DNA of 64,000 nt, taken from positions 4,144,137 through 4,208,136 of the forward strand of contig NZ_CP160797.1 of the NCBI RefSeq assembly GCF_040784915.1. Direction: 5' to 3'. Below are positions 1 through 9,466 of the stretch, piece by piece (the first letter of the stretch is position 1; every line of letters begins with the position of its first letter). This stretch comes from Bacillus vallismortis (GTDB lineage: Bacteria > Bacillota > Bacilli > Bacillales > Bacillaceae). A program made the translations under genes and the position numbers. The notes beneath the pieces were generated by a model, which was not told the origin of the DNA, ran no database searches, and was given only the letters and a program-made list of their open reading frames with translations.

Positions 1-1266
1 TTGGTTTTGGCGCTGCTCCAAGTAAGCGGCAGATCGCCTAAGGTAGACCAAAAAGTCATTGATCAGGTGAAGAAGATCAGCGGTGAATACCACTTTGAAT
101 CTTATATCAGCCTGACATGCCACAACTGTCCTGATGTTGTACAAGCCTTAAACATGATGAGCGTGCTCAACCCGAACATTACGCACACGATGATCGACGG
201 TGCAGCATATAAAGCAGAAGTTGAAAGCAAAAACATCATGGCAGTGCCGACCGTTTACCTGAATGGCGAATCCTTCGGAAGCGGCCGTATGACGCTTGAA
301 GAAATTCTTGCGAAAATGGGCAGCGGCGCAGACGCATCCGAGTTTGCAGACAAAGAGCCGTTTGACGTTCTTGTTGTCGGAGGCGGACCGGCTGGGGCAA
401 GTGCAGCGATCTACACTGCGCGTAAAGGCATCCGCACCGGTGTCGTCGCTGAGCGCTTCGGCGGACAGGTTCTCGATACAATGAGCATCGAAAACTTCAT
501 CAGCGTCAAAGCGACAGAAGGACCGAAGCTTGCTGCAAGCCTTGAAGAGCATGTGAAGGAATATGATATTGATGTCATGAACCTTCAGCGCGCAAAACGC
601 CTTGAGAAGAAAGATCTGTTCGAACTTGAACTCGAAAACGGCGCTGTCCTGAAAAGCAAAACAGTGATCCTATCAACAGGTGCCCGCTGGCGCAATGTCA
701 ACGTACCTGGTGAACAAGAGTTCAAAAACAAAGGTGTCGCGTACTGCCCGCACTGTGATGGGCCATTGTTTGAAGGCAAAGACGTAGCGGTCATTGGCGG
801 AGGAAACTCTGGAATCGAGGCTGCTATCGATCTCGCAGGCATCGTCAAACACGTCACTGTGCTTGAGTTTGCACCTGAACTGAAAGCTGACGAAGTCCTG
901 CAAAAACGCCTCTACAGCCTGCCTAACGTCACTGTCGTGAAAAACGCACAAACGAAAGAAATCACAGGCGATCAAACCGTAAACGGCATCACATACGTTG
1001 ACCGTGAAACAGACGAAGAAAAACACGTTGAACTCCAAGGTGTATTCGTGCAAATCGGTCTCGTGCCAAACACAGATTGGTTAGATGAAACGGTTGAACG
1101 CAACCGCATCGGCGAAATCATCGTCGACAAGCACGGCGCGACAAGCGTTCCAGGCTTATTTGCTGCCGGCGACTGCACAGACAGCGCGTTTAATCAAATC
1201 ATTATTTCGATGGGATCAGGTGCAACTGCCGCTCTCGGCGCGTTTGATTACCTTATCCGCAATTAA
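1..1266 (+). CDS. ahpF: AhpF, alkyl hydroperoxide reductase NADH-dependent subunit (5' truncated by window)
   Basis: Flavoprotein disulfide reductase that passes electrons from NADH to the peroxiredoxin AhpC. The window opens inside the gene: the first codons read [10 protein letters not shown] and about 88 N-terminal residues of the usual ~509 are missing. What is seen: the second half of the N-terminal tandem thioredoxin domain with the redox pair CHNC (about residue 40), the FAD-binding GGGPAGASA, the CPHC active-site pair (about residue 249), the NAD-binding GGGNSG and the C-terminal [13 protein letters not shown] motif. Reading frame is intact to the stop and followed by a clear terminator. 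ahpC should lie just left of the window. Confidence 0.97.
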   Translation: MVLALLQVSGRSPKVDQKVIDQVKKISGEYHFESYISLTCHNCPDVVQALNMMSVLNPNITHTMIDGAAYKAEVESKNIMAVPTVYLNGESFGSGRMTLEEILAKMGSGADASEFADKEPFDVLVVGGGPAGASAAIYTARKGIRTGVVAERFGGQVLDTMSIENFISVKATEGPKLAASLEEHVKEYDIDVMNLQRAKRLEKKDLFELELENGAVLKSKTVILSTGARWRNVNVPGEQEFKNKGVAYCPHCDGPLFEGKDVAVIGGGNSGIEAAIDLAGIVKHVTVLEFAPELKADEVLQKRLYSLPNVTVVKNAQTKEITGDQTVNGITYVDRETDEEKHVELQGVFVQIGLVPNTDWLDETVERNRIGEIIVDKHGATSVPGLFAAGDCTDSAFNQIIISMGSGATAALGAFDYLIRN

Positions 1267-1273
1267 TACAACA

Positions 1274-1320
1274 AAGCCGCAATATTGCCAGATTGGTGGC
1301 AGCATTGCGGCTTCTTTTTT
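1274..1320 (+). terminator. Rho-independent terminator of ahpF
   Basis: Inverted repeat AAGCCGCAAT / ATTGCGGCTT with an inner GCCA/TGGC pairing, followed by CTTTTTT. Confidence 0.85.
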
Positions 1321-1379
1321 ATTCCAAATATATTGCATGTTTTATACATTTGTAATATAGTTGTAATGTTAGTGAAATA

Positions 1380-2732
1380 TTATTTACCGCTCAGCATATT
1401 TGCTGTTTTTAAAGCGAAACGCACTGATTTTCTATTTAAAGTGCCCTGATACTTTTTGACCTTGTTCTTTAGGTCTTTAATGGTTTTTTCCTTTTTGGCA
1501 TTTTCTAATGCCATAAGCGCTTCCCAGCGTTTCGCTGTTTCTGTGGAACTGCAGCCGCTAACTGTAGTTACAGGCGAAAGAAGTTTGGTGTTAGATAGTT
1601 TTTCGTCAAAAGGAACGGTATCAGGAATCGCTTTCTCTTTATAAATATGATCCAATTCATTTTGATTCAGGAAGCTGATGAAATGGTCAAAGTTTTGCGC
1701 TTGCCGTTTCTCAGGCTTGTGAAAATCAAGTGTTTCAATTAATTCTGACAGTTTTGTTTGCTCCGTTATCTCATTTGCCATGATATGCGTTAACTGATGG
1801 TATTCAGCTAATTCCCGCATTCTTGCATCTTTCGGAAGCAAAAGGCTCGGTGTTCCGGCAATTGCCGCCGCGATATTCCCATGCAGCCTTGCGCCAAAGC
1901 TCAAATCAGCTTGTTTCAAGAAATCCAGCCAAGTCGGCACATTTAAAAAGAATCGGACTCTATCATTCTGGTAAGCTGGGTCTTCCATGCTGACAGGGTA
2001 ATTATCCGCAGGCTTCGCTATCGCAGGCGCCCCGGCATACGTCAAAATCATCTCTTTTCGCCATTGCGGGATGAAGTAATGATTCGGGAACTCTTTCATG
2101 CTTCTTGTAATGAAGTCCAGCACATGCTTAGGAGACAGCCTTGATGAGTTAACCGTCACCATTGATTCAGGTGTGATAGTGGTGTCTCTAATCTTCAGCT
2201 CTCTTCCAAACGCATACATAGAAGGACAGCCAATTACCGTATGGTCAATACCTTCACGGAATCCTAATCTGGAAAGGTATTTCGCTGTAATCTCACCGCG
2301 GACACCGATCATATTTGATCTCTCCAGCACGGCACTCACAAACGCCTTTACATCCTCGTCAAAAGGAAAACCTTCATTTAACTTTGGTTCAAACGGAGCC
2401 CGCAAACCAACCCCAATCACAACAACCGGAATGGTTAACTTCTTAATTAATTGGGTATATTTCCGTAAAGAAGGCACAAAATCCTCGCGGAAGGCATCTG
2501 CCAGCGGAATAATATACATATCATATTTTTCATTGATTTGCTCCGCATCCGCCGCATTAATCCGATAATAATCAGGAGTAATCGTCGTTCCTTCTGTCAT
2601 CAGCGTACGAAACACACTGTAGGCATATACTAAGTTTCCTACGTTACCGCCAATGGAGTTGCGAACAATCATTTCAGCTGGATCAAATGTATCAAATGGT
2701 GATATCCCAGCTCTTATTAAAATGTTTTTCAA
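1380..2732 (-). CDS. Polysaccharide pyruvyl transferase family protein
   Basis: 450-residue protein with the layout of the polysaccharide pyruvyl transferase family: an N-terminal segment GGNVGNLVYAYSVFRTL resembling the family's GN.GD start, a central VVVIGVGLRAPF strand-loop, VRGEITAKYLSRLG and a C-terminal SFGARLHGNIAAAIAGTPSLLL block, where the family's conserved SxRxHG motif lies. Members transfer pyruvate or related groups to cell-surface polysaccharides; the substrate here is unknown. The start is TTG with AGGAAGGGG about 10 bases upstream. It stands alone between ahpF and bglA; I do not recall a gene here in strain 168, so it looks like an accessory insertion. Paralogs of this family in B. 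subtilis are YxaB, EpsO and YvfF, but this protein is longer than those and I do not equate them. Confidence 0.75.
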   Translation of the reverse strand: MKNILIRAGISPFDTFDPAEMIVRNSIGGNVGNLVYAYSVFRTLMTEGTTITPDYYRINAADAEQINEKYDMYIIPLADAFREDFVPSLRKYTQLIKKLTIPVVVIGVGLRAPFEPKLNEGFPFDEDVKAFVSAVLERSNMIGVRGEITAKYLSRLGFREGIDHTVIGCPSMYAFGRELKIRDTTITPESMVTVNSSRLSPKHVLDFITRSMKEFPNHYFIPQWRKEMILTYAGAPAIAKPADNYPVSMEDPAYQNDRVRFFLNVPTWLDFLKQADLSFGARLHGNIAAAIAGTPSLLLPKDARMRELAEYHQLTHIMANEITEQTKLSELIETLDFHKPEKRQAQNFDHFISFLNQNELDHIYKEKAIPDTVPFDEKLSNTKLLSPVTTVSGCSSTETAKRWEALMALENAKKEKTIKDLKNKVKKYQGTLNRKSVRFALKTANMLSGK

Positions 2733-2968
2733 TGTGATGTTGCCCCTTCCTCACCAAATTTTTTTCAGGAGATTGCTTAGGGAACTCTATCGTAAACATA
2801 AAATCTTCAGCCAGACACCCGCTTTCATCCCTTTTCACTTACAAACTCTCTCCCTTTCTTCCGTTCTAATATTCAATTATACAAAAAAGGATCTTACAGG
2901 TGAAATCATAACATAACGTTCAGCGCTGGTAATCTATTCCCATCACTGGATGTTCGTTCACATCACAC

Positions 2969-3013
2969 AAAAAAACCCGAACCAGGCACTTTAGTAAAAG
3001 TGCTCGATTCGGG
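2969..3013 (-). terminator. Terminator of the beta-glucoside operon (after bglA)
   Basis: Outer stem CCCGAA/TTCGGG and inner AGCACTTTTACT/AGTAAAAGTGC pairing, followed by a seven-T run on the minus strand. Confidence 0.85.
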
Positions 3014-3021
3014 CCAGCTGC

Positions 3022-4464
<1,443 letters not shown>

Positions 4465-4474
4465 TTATTCCTCC

Positions 4475-6343
4475 TCAGCTTACGACTGTAAATAATTTTT
4501 GGTCTAACGTACTTTCTTCAATATCTTCGATGAGAATTTCCTGATACGCATGTGAATTCGTGATGATGACTGGGGTAATCGTTGTTAACCCTTTCTCTTC
4601 AATGAAAGCTTTATCAAATTCAACAAGCACTTCGCCTTTTTTAACTGTATCGCCCTCTCCCACCTTCAAGGAAAAAGGAGTTCCGTCTAATGTCACTGTA
4701 TCCAGTCCGATATGCACCAGCAACTCGACGCCAGACGCCGAACGAAGGCCGATCGCATGCTTTGTAGGCGCAACCATGACAACGGTGCCGTCAAACGGAG
4801 CATAAAGCTTATTTTCGGATGGCTCAATCGCCAACCCTTGTCCCATTGCGCCTGAACTGAATACCTCATCAGGCACCTTAGAAAGCGGGATGACCTTGCC
4901 GCTAAACGGTGCATATACTGTTTCTTCATTTTCCTGTGCCGTTTGACGATTTTCCTTATCCGGCTGAGCAGCTGTATCTTCACCGTAGCCAAAGATTTGA
5001 ATCAGCACAACAGGGAGAATAATCGCGATCGCCGCTCCGATCAAAAGGCCCCAAATGGACGTCGGGAATTGTTCATTGATGCCATTCACAATCGTCAGCG
5101 GTCCCGGAAGCCCCGCATACGCAAAGTAATACGGATTGAAAAAGCTTGCCACAACTGCCCCAACCGCACCGGATATACAGCCAAAAATAAACGGTTTCTT
5201 AAATCTCAAGGTCACGCCGTAGATCGCCGGCTCTGTAATGCCGAACAAGCCTGTGACCCCAGCTGAAACGCTGACTTTTCTCGTTTCCTTGTTTCTCGCT
5301 TTAAGGATGACGCCAAGCACCGCCCCAACCTGTGCAATGACCGCAATCGTTTGATACGCCTGGAATGAATCCCGTCCGTATAAATCATAGTTCGCCAATA
5401 CCATCGGCGTGATGCCCCAATGTACCCCAAAGATGACGATGACCTGCCAGAAGGCGCCGATGATCGCTCCAGCCAAAGCCGGCACGTTTTCCGCCAAGAA
5501 GTTGTAACCGTTTGCAATTCCATTTGCGCCTAATGTTGTCACAGGGCCAATGAGAATAATCGTTAACGGCACCATCACCACCATGCACAGAAACGGAACA
5601 AATAACGGCCTGACCACTTCGTTCATTCTCTTATTCAAAAATCGTTCGAGATAAGACAATATCCACACTAAAAATAATGGCGGCAGTACGGAGGATGTGT
5701 ATGTCGTTTCCGATAAAGCAATCCCTAAGAAAGAAATACTCTTTCCGTCTGCGATTTGAACGGCCATCTCCGCCCATGTCGGACTGACTAACGCGGCACA
5801 GCACGCTACAGCGATATACATGTTGGCCTTAAAATGCTTTGATGCCGTAATCGCGATAAAGATAGGCAAAAACGTAAACGGCGCCCAAGATATAAAACTA
5901 AAAACCTGATAAGCTCCTGTTTTCTCAAAGCCATCAAACAATAAATTAATGATAATTAATGCCCCTTGCAAAATACCAGCAGCGGCCAGAATGTATACAA
6001 ACGGCGCAAACACCGCTGACATCGTCGCAATAATCCGGTTCAGAACGGTCCCTTTATTCTCGCTTTGTTCCTCAGACAGATCGATATTGACCAGCTTTGA
6101 AAATTCTTCGAAGACTTCCCCGACGTGCTGTCCAATGACAATTTGAAATTGGCCGCTGTTCTCTACAACCGTAATGACACCGGGCATCGACTTCACAATA
6201 TCCTTCGCTTTAGGGTTAGACCGCTTCAGCACCAACCGAAGCCTCGTCGCGCAGCGAGAAGCTCCAATGACATTCTCTTCCCCGCCTACGGCCTCCAAAA
6301 TGTCTTTTGCTAGTCTGCTATAATCTCTCACTTTCCCCGACAT
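4475..6343 (-). CDS. PTS beta-glucoside-type permease, IIBCA (full-length ortholog of yyzE region)
   Basis: Membrane enzyme II that imports and phosphorylates a beta-glucoside. About 622 residues in IIB-IIC-IIA order: IIB with phosphocysteine in RCATRLRL (Cys31), a IIC domain with many membrane segments (about 110-460) including FGVHWGITPM and GITEPAIYGV, and a IIA domain with the active His in LLVHIGLD (His544). The chosen ATG at 6343 has AAGGGGTGGG just upstream; a longer frame to 6412 lacks a site and would run back through the promoter. In strain 168 this position holds only the short IIA-like fragment yyzE, so this strain keeps the complete permease. Transcription is probably controlled by YydK binding in the promoter spacer; there is no room for a LicT-type antiterminator leader. 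Confidence 0.9.
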   Translation of the reverse strand: MSGKVRDYSRLAKDILEAVGGEENVIGASRCATRLRLVLKRSNPKAKDIVKSMPGVITVVENSGQFQIVIGQHVGEVFEEFSKLVNIDLSEEQSENKGTVLNRIIATMSAVFAPFVYILAAAGILQGALIIINLLFDGFEKTGAYQVFSFISWAPFTFLPIFIAITASKHFKANMYIAVACCAALVSPTWAEMAVQIADGKSISFLGIALSETTYTSSVLPPLFLVWILSYLERFLNKRMNEVVRPLFVPFLCMVVMVPLTIILIGPVTTLGANGIANGYNFLAENVPALAGAIIGAFWQVIVIFGVHWGITPMVLANYDLYGRDSFQAYQTIAVIAQVGAVLGVILKARNKETRKVSVSAGVTGLFGITEPAIYGVTLRFKKPFIFGCISGAVGAVVASFFNPYYFAYAGLPGPLTIVNGINEQFPTSIWGLLIGAAIAIILPVVLIQIFGYGEDTAAQPDKENRQTAQENEETVYAPFSGKVIPLSKVPDEVFSSGAMGQGLAIEPSENKLYAPFDGTVVMVAPTKHAIGLRSASGVELLVHIGLDTVTLDGTPFSLKVGEGDTVKKGEVLVEFDKAFIEEKGLTTITPVIITNSHAYQEILIEDIEESTLDQKLFTVVS

Positions 6344-6376
6344 TTTCACCCACCCCTTCGTTTTGGTTACGCTTTC

Positions 6377-6405
6377 ATTATAATTGTACCGGTATAATTT
6401 ATCAA
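6377..6405 (-). promoter_or_regulatory. Promoter of the permease-bglA operon with palindromic operator in the spacer
   Basis: On the minus strand -35 TTGATA (6400-6405) and -10 TATAAT (6377-6382) are separated by exactly 17 bases. An 18-base near-perfect palindrome AATTGTACCGGTATAATT (6382-6399) fills the spacer. A repressor on it would block RNA polymerase; the divergent GntR-type gene yydK is the obvious candidate. Binding is inferred. Confidence 0.7.
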
Positions 6406-6439
6406 TACCCAAACAAAATATTTATTCATTAACTATAAT

Positions 6440-6453
6440 TGTAAGCGGTTTAT
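6440..6453 (+). promoter_or_regulatory. cre-like site overlapping the yydK promoter
   Basis: TGTAAGCGGTTTAT matches the catabolite-responsive element TGWAANCGNTNWCA at 12 of 14 positions. It lies just before the extended -10 TGCTATAAT of yydK. CcpA binding is plausible for a sugar operon but not shown. Confidence 0.4.
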
Positions 6454-6501
6454 GCTATAATTTTGACAAGTGAAACTAAACGAAAAAAATGAGGAATGCG
6501 T

Positions 6502-7212
6502 ATGTTAAAGTACCAGCAAATTGCAGAAGAAATTGAAAGATATATAGAAGAACACCAGCTTCAGCAGGGAGACAAACTGCCAGTGCTAGAAACCCTCATG
6601 GCAAAGTTTGAAGTCAGCAAAAGCACAATCACAAAATCCTTAGATCTATTAGAACAAAAAGGCGCGATCTTTCAGCTCAGAGGAAGCGGCATCTTCGTCA
6701 GAAAACACAAACGAAAAGGCTACATCAGCCTCCTGTCGAATCAAGGATTTAAAAAAGACCTTGAGGATTTCAATATCACCTCAAAAGTCATTGAACTAGA
6801 CGTGAGAAAGCCGACACAAGAAGCGGCGGACAACCTCAACATCGGACTTGAGGAGGACGTATACTTTGTCAAAAGAGTCCGCTACATCAACGGCCAAACC
6901 CTGTGCTACGAAGAATCCTATTACAACAAATCCATCGTCACGTATTTAAACAACGAAATCGTCTCCCACTCGATCTTCCATTACATCCGGGAAGGATTAG
7001 GGTTGAAAATTGGTTTTTCGGATTTGTTTCTTCACGTGGATCAGCTTAGTGAGGAAGAAGCGGAATATTTAGGGATGAAGGCTGGACTGCCGAAGCTGTA
7101 TATAGAAAGTATTTTTCACCTGACGAATGGCGTTCCGTTTGATTTCTCGAAGATTTCTTATAATTATGAGCAGTCGCAGTTTGTGGTGCAGGCTAATAGT
7201 TTTTTGTTGTAG
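6502..7212 (+). CDS. yydK: YydK, GntR/HutC-family transcriptional regulator
   Basis: 236 residues: N-terminal winged helix-turn-helix (about 1-70; YQQIAEEIERYI then EVSKSTITKSLDLLEQKGAI) and a C-terminal UTRA sugar-phosphate sensing domain (about 90-235). The start ATG at 6502 has GAGGA 6 bases upstream; an ATG two codons earlier is too close to that site. It diverges from the beta-glucoside permease-bglA operon, and the palindrome in that operon's promoter is its likely operator, probably released by a phosphorylated glucoside. Closest characterised relatives are repressors such as TreR and BglR-type proteins. Confidence 0.9.
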   Translation: MLKYQQIAEEIERYIEEHQLQQGDKLPVLETLMAKFEVSKSTITKSLDLLEQKGAIFQLRGSGIFVRKHKRKGYISLLSNQGFKKDLEDFNITSKVIELDVRKPTQEAADNLNIGLEEDVYFVKRVRYINGQTLCYEESYYNKSIVTYLNNEIVSHSIFHYIREGLGLKIGFSDLFLHVDQLSEEEAEYLGMKAGLPKLYIESIFHLTNGVPFDFSKISYNYEQSQFVVQANSFLL

Positions 7213-7273
7213 GGCTGCTGCATCCTGCTACTAATAAAAACATGAGGGGACGATTAACTGGAAGGTGGTCGAC

Positions 7274-7435
7274 ATGTACAAAATCATCATTCCTGCCATA
7301 CTAGCCATCTTCGTGCTCTGGATACTCTTACAGATTTCACTGGAGATGAGCATCTTTAAGAATCCAATGAACTACTTTATTGGATTCATTATCTTTTTTC
7401 TCTTTATAAAGATGGTGAAAGAAAAACAACAATAG
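7274..7435 (+). CDS. Small membrane protein, 53 aa
   Basis: Reads MYKIIIPAILAIFVLWILLQ at the N-terminus, a first membrane segment (about 4-21), then a second (about 35-47, FIGFIIFFLFI) and a basic tail KMVKEKQQ. GGAAGGTGG lies 5 bases before the ATG, a good ribosome binding site. It sits 61 bases after yydK on the same strand and convergent to yydJ. No known function; the two-helix hairpin layout is common among small Bacillus membrane proteins. Confidence 0.7.
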   Translation: MYKIIIPAILAIFVLWILLQISLEMSIFKNPMNYFIGFIIFFLFIKMVKEKQQ

Positions 7436-7533
7436 ATTGGGTGATGCAAGCAGGAAGACCACCCCCCTTAACAAAATCAACAGGCCACATGGATTTATCT
7501 CAGAGTTTAACGAAAATATCGATGCACACAAAA

Positions 7534-7559
7534 AGCTACTTCACTGAGAGAAGTAGCTT
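7534..7559 (-). terminator. Terminator of yydIJ
   Basis: Stem AGCTACTTC/GAAGTAGCT with a 7-base loop followed by TTTT on the minus strand, 7 bases after the yydJ stop. Confidence 0.75.
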
Positions 7560-7565
7560 CCTTTA

Positions 7566-8288
7566 TCATATGCCCATTTTGATCCATCTTGTTTTAGAAA
7601 AGCGAAGTATAATCGCATTTATGATCATGATTGAAACTAAATATAAAATAATATATAAAATGTCATTATTCCCAAGTGTCATGTTATCAGATTGTAATAC
7701 TCTTTCTATTCGGGGATACATCGTGTTACCTGCCTCAAATGGAGCAATAAAACCAAACACTTTATTGCTTACAGCTACTAAAATAACAGAAGTCATCCAA
7801 TAAACGATACTTACACCTATGCTAATTAATATATTTGGACATAGCATGCTTATCGTTCCAATGATGAAAATATACTGTAATATAACTGCGGAAAATAAAA
7901 ACAGTAATAATGTAAAATGAGAAAAATCACCGTACATCAACGATATAATTAGCAGGCCTAGCGCGATAAACGCAAAACATTCCAAAAACAAAACAGCTAT
8001 CTTTTTATAAAAGAAGGTATAGATGTTGTCCCCTATTAATTTGTAAAAGAGAATATTTTTGTTTGAATACTCTCTATTAATAAAAAAAGCTATAACAAAT
8101 GAAAATAACATCAAACCAAACTGGGTCGCAACGGTATAGGAGCTAAAGAAAAACATCTCAGGTGTAACATGGCTGACTTTATCGATTCCTACCAGTAAAA
8201 AATATCCCAGTAAAAATAAAAACACGAACATAGATCCTAAAATAATGAAAACTTTGTTGCTTATACTCTTTTTAAACTCTAATTTCAT
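7566..8288 (-). CDS. yydJ: YydJ, ABC transporter membrane subunit (epipeptide immunity)
   Basis: 240-residue integral membrane protein with six likely helices (about 12-32, 45-68, 93-112, 122-145, 150-172, 213-230). In strain 168 YydJ works with the ATPase YydI, and the pair is tied to export of, and self-protection from, the epimerised peptide YydF that stresses the membrane and induces LiaRS. Here the gene is intact with GGGGG before its ATG, 20 bases after yydI, but the peptide and its maturation genes are absent (see the upstream remnant). A resistance-only role is therefore the reasonable inference. Confidence 0.88.
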   Translation of the reverse strand: MKLEFKKSISNKVFIILGSMFVFLFLLGYFLLVGIDKVSHVTPEMFFFSSYTVATQFGLMLFSFVIAFFINREYSNKNILFYKLIGDNIYTFFYKKIAVLFLECFAFIALGLLIISLMYGDFSHFTLLLFLFSAVILQYIFIIGTISMLCPNILISIGVSIVYWMTSVILVAVSNKVFGFIAPFEAGNTMYPRIERVLQSDNMTLGNNDILYIILYLVSIMIINAIILRFSKTRWIKMGI

Positions 8289-8308
8289 CTTAAGCCCCCA
8301 CTGTTTTA

Positions 8309-8938
8309 TTACTCATTTATATACACTTCAATTAATTGATCCACTGAATGATACTGTTGGATTTCTTGGTGATTAAATATAAAATAATCCCCTTCTATCG
8401 CCTTTAAATCAGACAAATCATGTGTAATATTAATGATAATTTTCTCTGGGTTCTCCTGAATATACTTGTTTATGAAGCCATGAATCTCTATAACCGTTTT
8501 TTTGTCTAATGAATTCGTTATTTCGTCTAAAACAATAATATTTTTATCCTCTAGTAAGAAGCTAAGCAGTTTTAATTTTTGCTTTTGGCCATCACTCAAA
8601 TTCTTAATAAGAACTTTACCGTCGATATTATCAAGATTAAGTAAATGTGCAATCTTATTTATCTTTTCGGAATCAAACTTTTCGCTCAAAAAGTGTAATA
8701 AAAAATCCTTAGAAACATCATGAGGTATATTCGACGAGCTAGATATTAAAGATACATTTTGACGAATGTCTCTGCCGATTCGTTTGCTATTATTCAACAA
8801 AAAGTCTTTAGCAAGCTGTGATTTGCCTACCCCATTTTTTCCAACTACATGGTTGATTTTCCCACTCGAAAAATGTAAGTCAGTGTCCTGAAGTAACGTT
8901 TTGCCTTTCACTTTTAAAGTATAATTCGCTATGTTCAT
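8309..8938 (-). CDS. yydI: YydI, ABC transporter ATP-binding subunit
   Basis: 209-residue ATPase partner of YydJ. Walker A is the variant GKNGVGKSQLAK (about residue 33), the signature motif is NLSDGQKQK (about 115) and Walker B is NIIVLDEITNSLD (about 135), followed by NITHDLSDL. The start ATG at 8938 has GGAGT 6 bases upstream and overlaps, as ATGA, the stop of a reading frame that ends upstream; such coupling fits the original operon order yydH-yydI. No promoter is obvious directly upstream, so expression after the loss of the front half of the operon is an open point. Confidence 0.9.
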   Translation of the reverse strand: MNIANYTLKVKGKTLLQDTDLHFSSGKINHVVGKNGVGKSQLAKDFLLNNSKRIGRDIRQNVSLISSSSNIPHDVSKDFLLHFLSEKFDSEKINKIAHLLNLDNIDGKVLIKNLSDGQKQKLKLLSFLLEDKNIIVLDEITNSLDKKTVIEIHGFINKYIQENPEKIIINITHDLSDLKAIEGDYFIFNHQEIQQYHSVDQLIEVYINE

Positions 8939-9048
8939 ATACATACTCCTAGGAAATATTTGAATCTTTCAAGGTGCCTCTTTCGTTTCCGGTTCGGAAC
9001 TGTAAGAAATGTTGTTTGATGATTAATTTGGATATCTTTTACTCCAGT
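8935..9048 (-). pseudogene. yydH: Probable 3' remnant of yydH
   Basis: A minus-strand frame of 37 codons without a start ends with TGA overlapping the ATG of yydI (ATGA). It reads ...NHQTTFLTVPNRKRKRHLER followed by FKYFLGVCI. In strain 168 yydH, a membrane metalloprotease that trims YydF, lies directly before yydI. Position and coupling suggest this is its C-terminus; identity by sequence needs an alignment. No yydF or yydG coding sequence is found between here and fbp. Confidence 0.45.
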
Positions 9049-9340
9049 TTACAATATATAACACTCAATGTACAACAACGGCAGTTTCCTCAAGGTAATT
9101 CCTTACATGATAATTGACAAGCCAAATAAACGGATCGTCAATACCATATCAATACATATTGATAACAAGAATAAGGGGGATACTGAACCTTTCAGCCTAA
9201 GCCCTTGACTAAATAACCTCCTCCGTAGATACTGCTGAAAGGTTTTTTAGCTCTAGCTGCCTTAATCTTTCTCTCTTTTTTCTGCTTTTTCTTTATCCCC
9301 GATCATCTCGGCCCCTCTTTCCCTCATTTTAATTGTCTCT
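9049..9340. other. Intergenic remnant between yyd genes and fbp
   Basis: About 290 bases without a convincing gene. It contains the pair AACCTTTCAGC (about 9187-9197) and GCTGAAAGGTTTTTT (about 9230-9244), an 11-base stem with a long loop and a T run on the plus strand, which could be an old terminator. The yydF-yydG genes that strain 168 carries here are missing. Confidence 0.5.
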
Positions 9341-9466
9341 AAAAGGAGTTATGCGTTACTATCATATAAAGGTCTAATGATGAAAAATAATGTCATACTT
9401 TTAAATTCACCTGATCATGCACATGCTCATAAATAGGGGTTTATTCTAAAAAGGGGATGGACGATT

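Noticed and set aside
148..1053. Several open frames antisense to ahpF
   Set aside because: No ribosome binding sites, codon pattern is the mirror of a highly conserved gene, and products have no family features.
8935..9340. Search for yydF or yydG coding sequence upstream of yydI
   Set aside because: None found on either strand; only the putative yydH end is readable.
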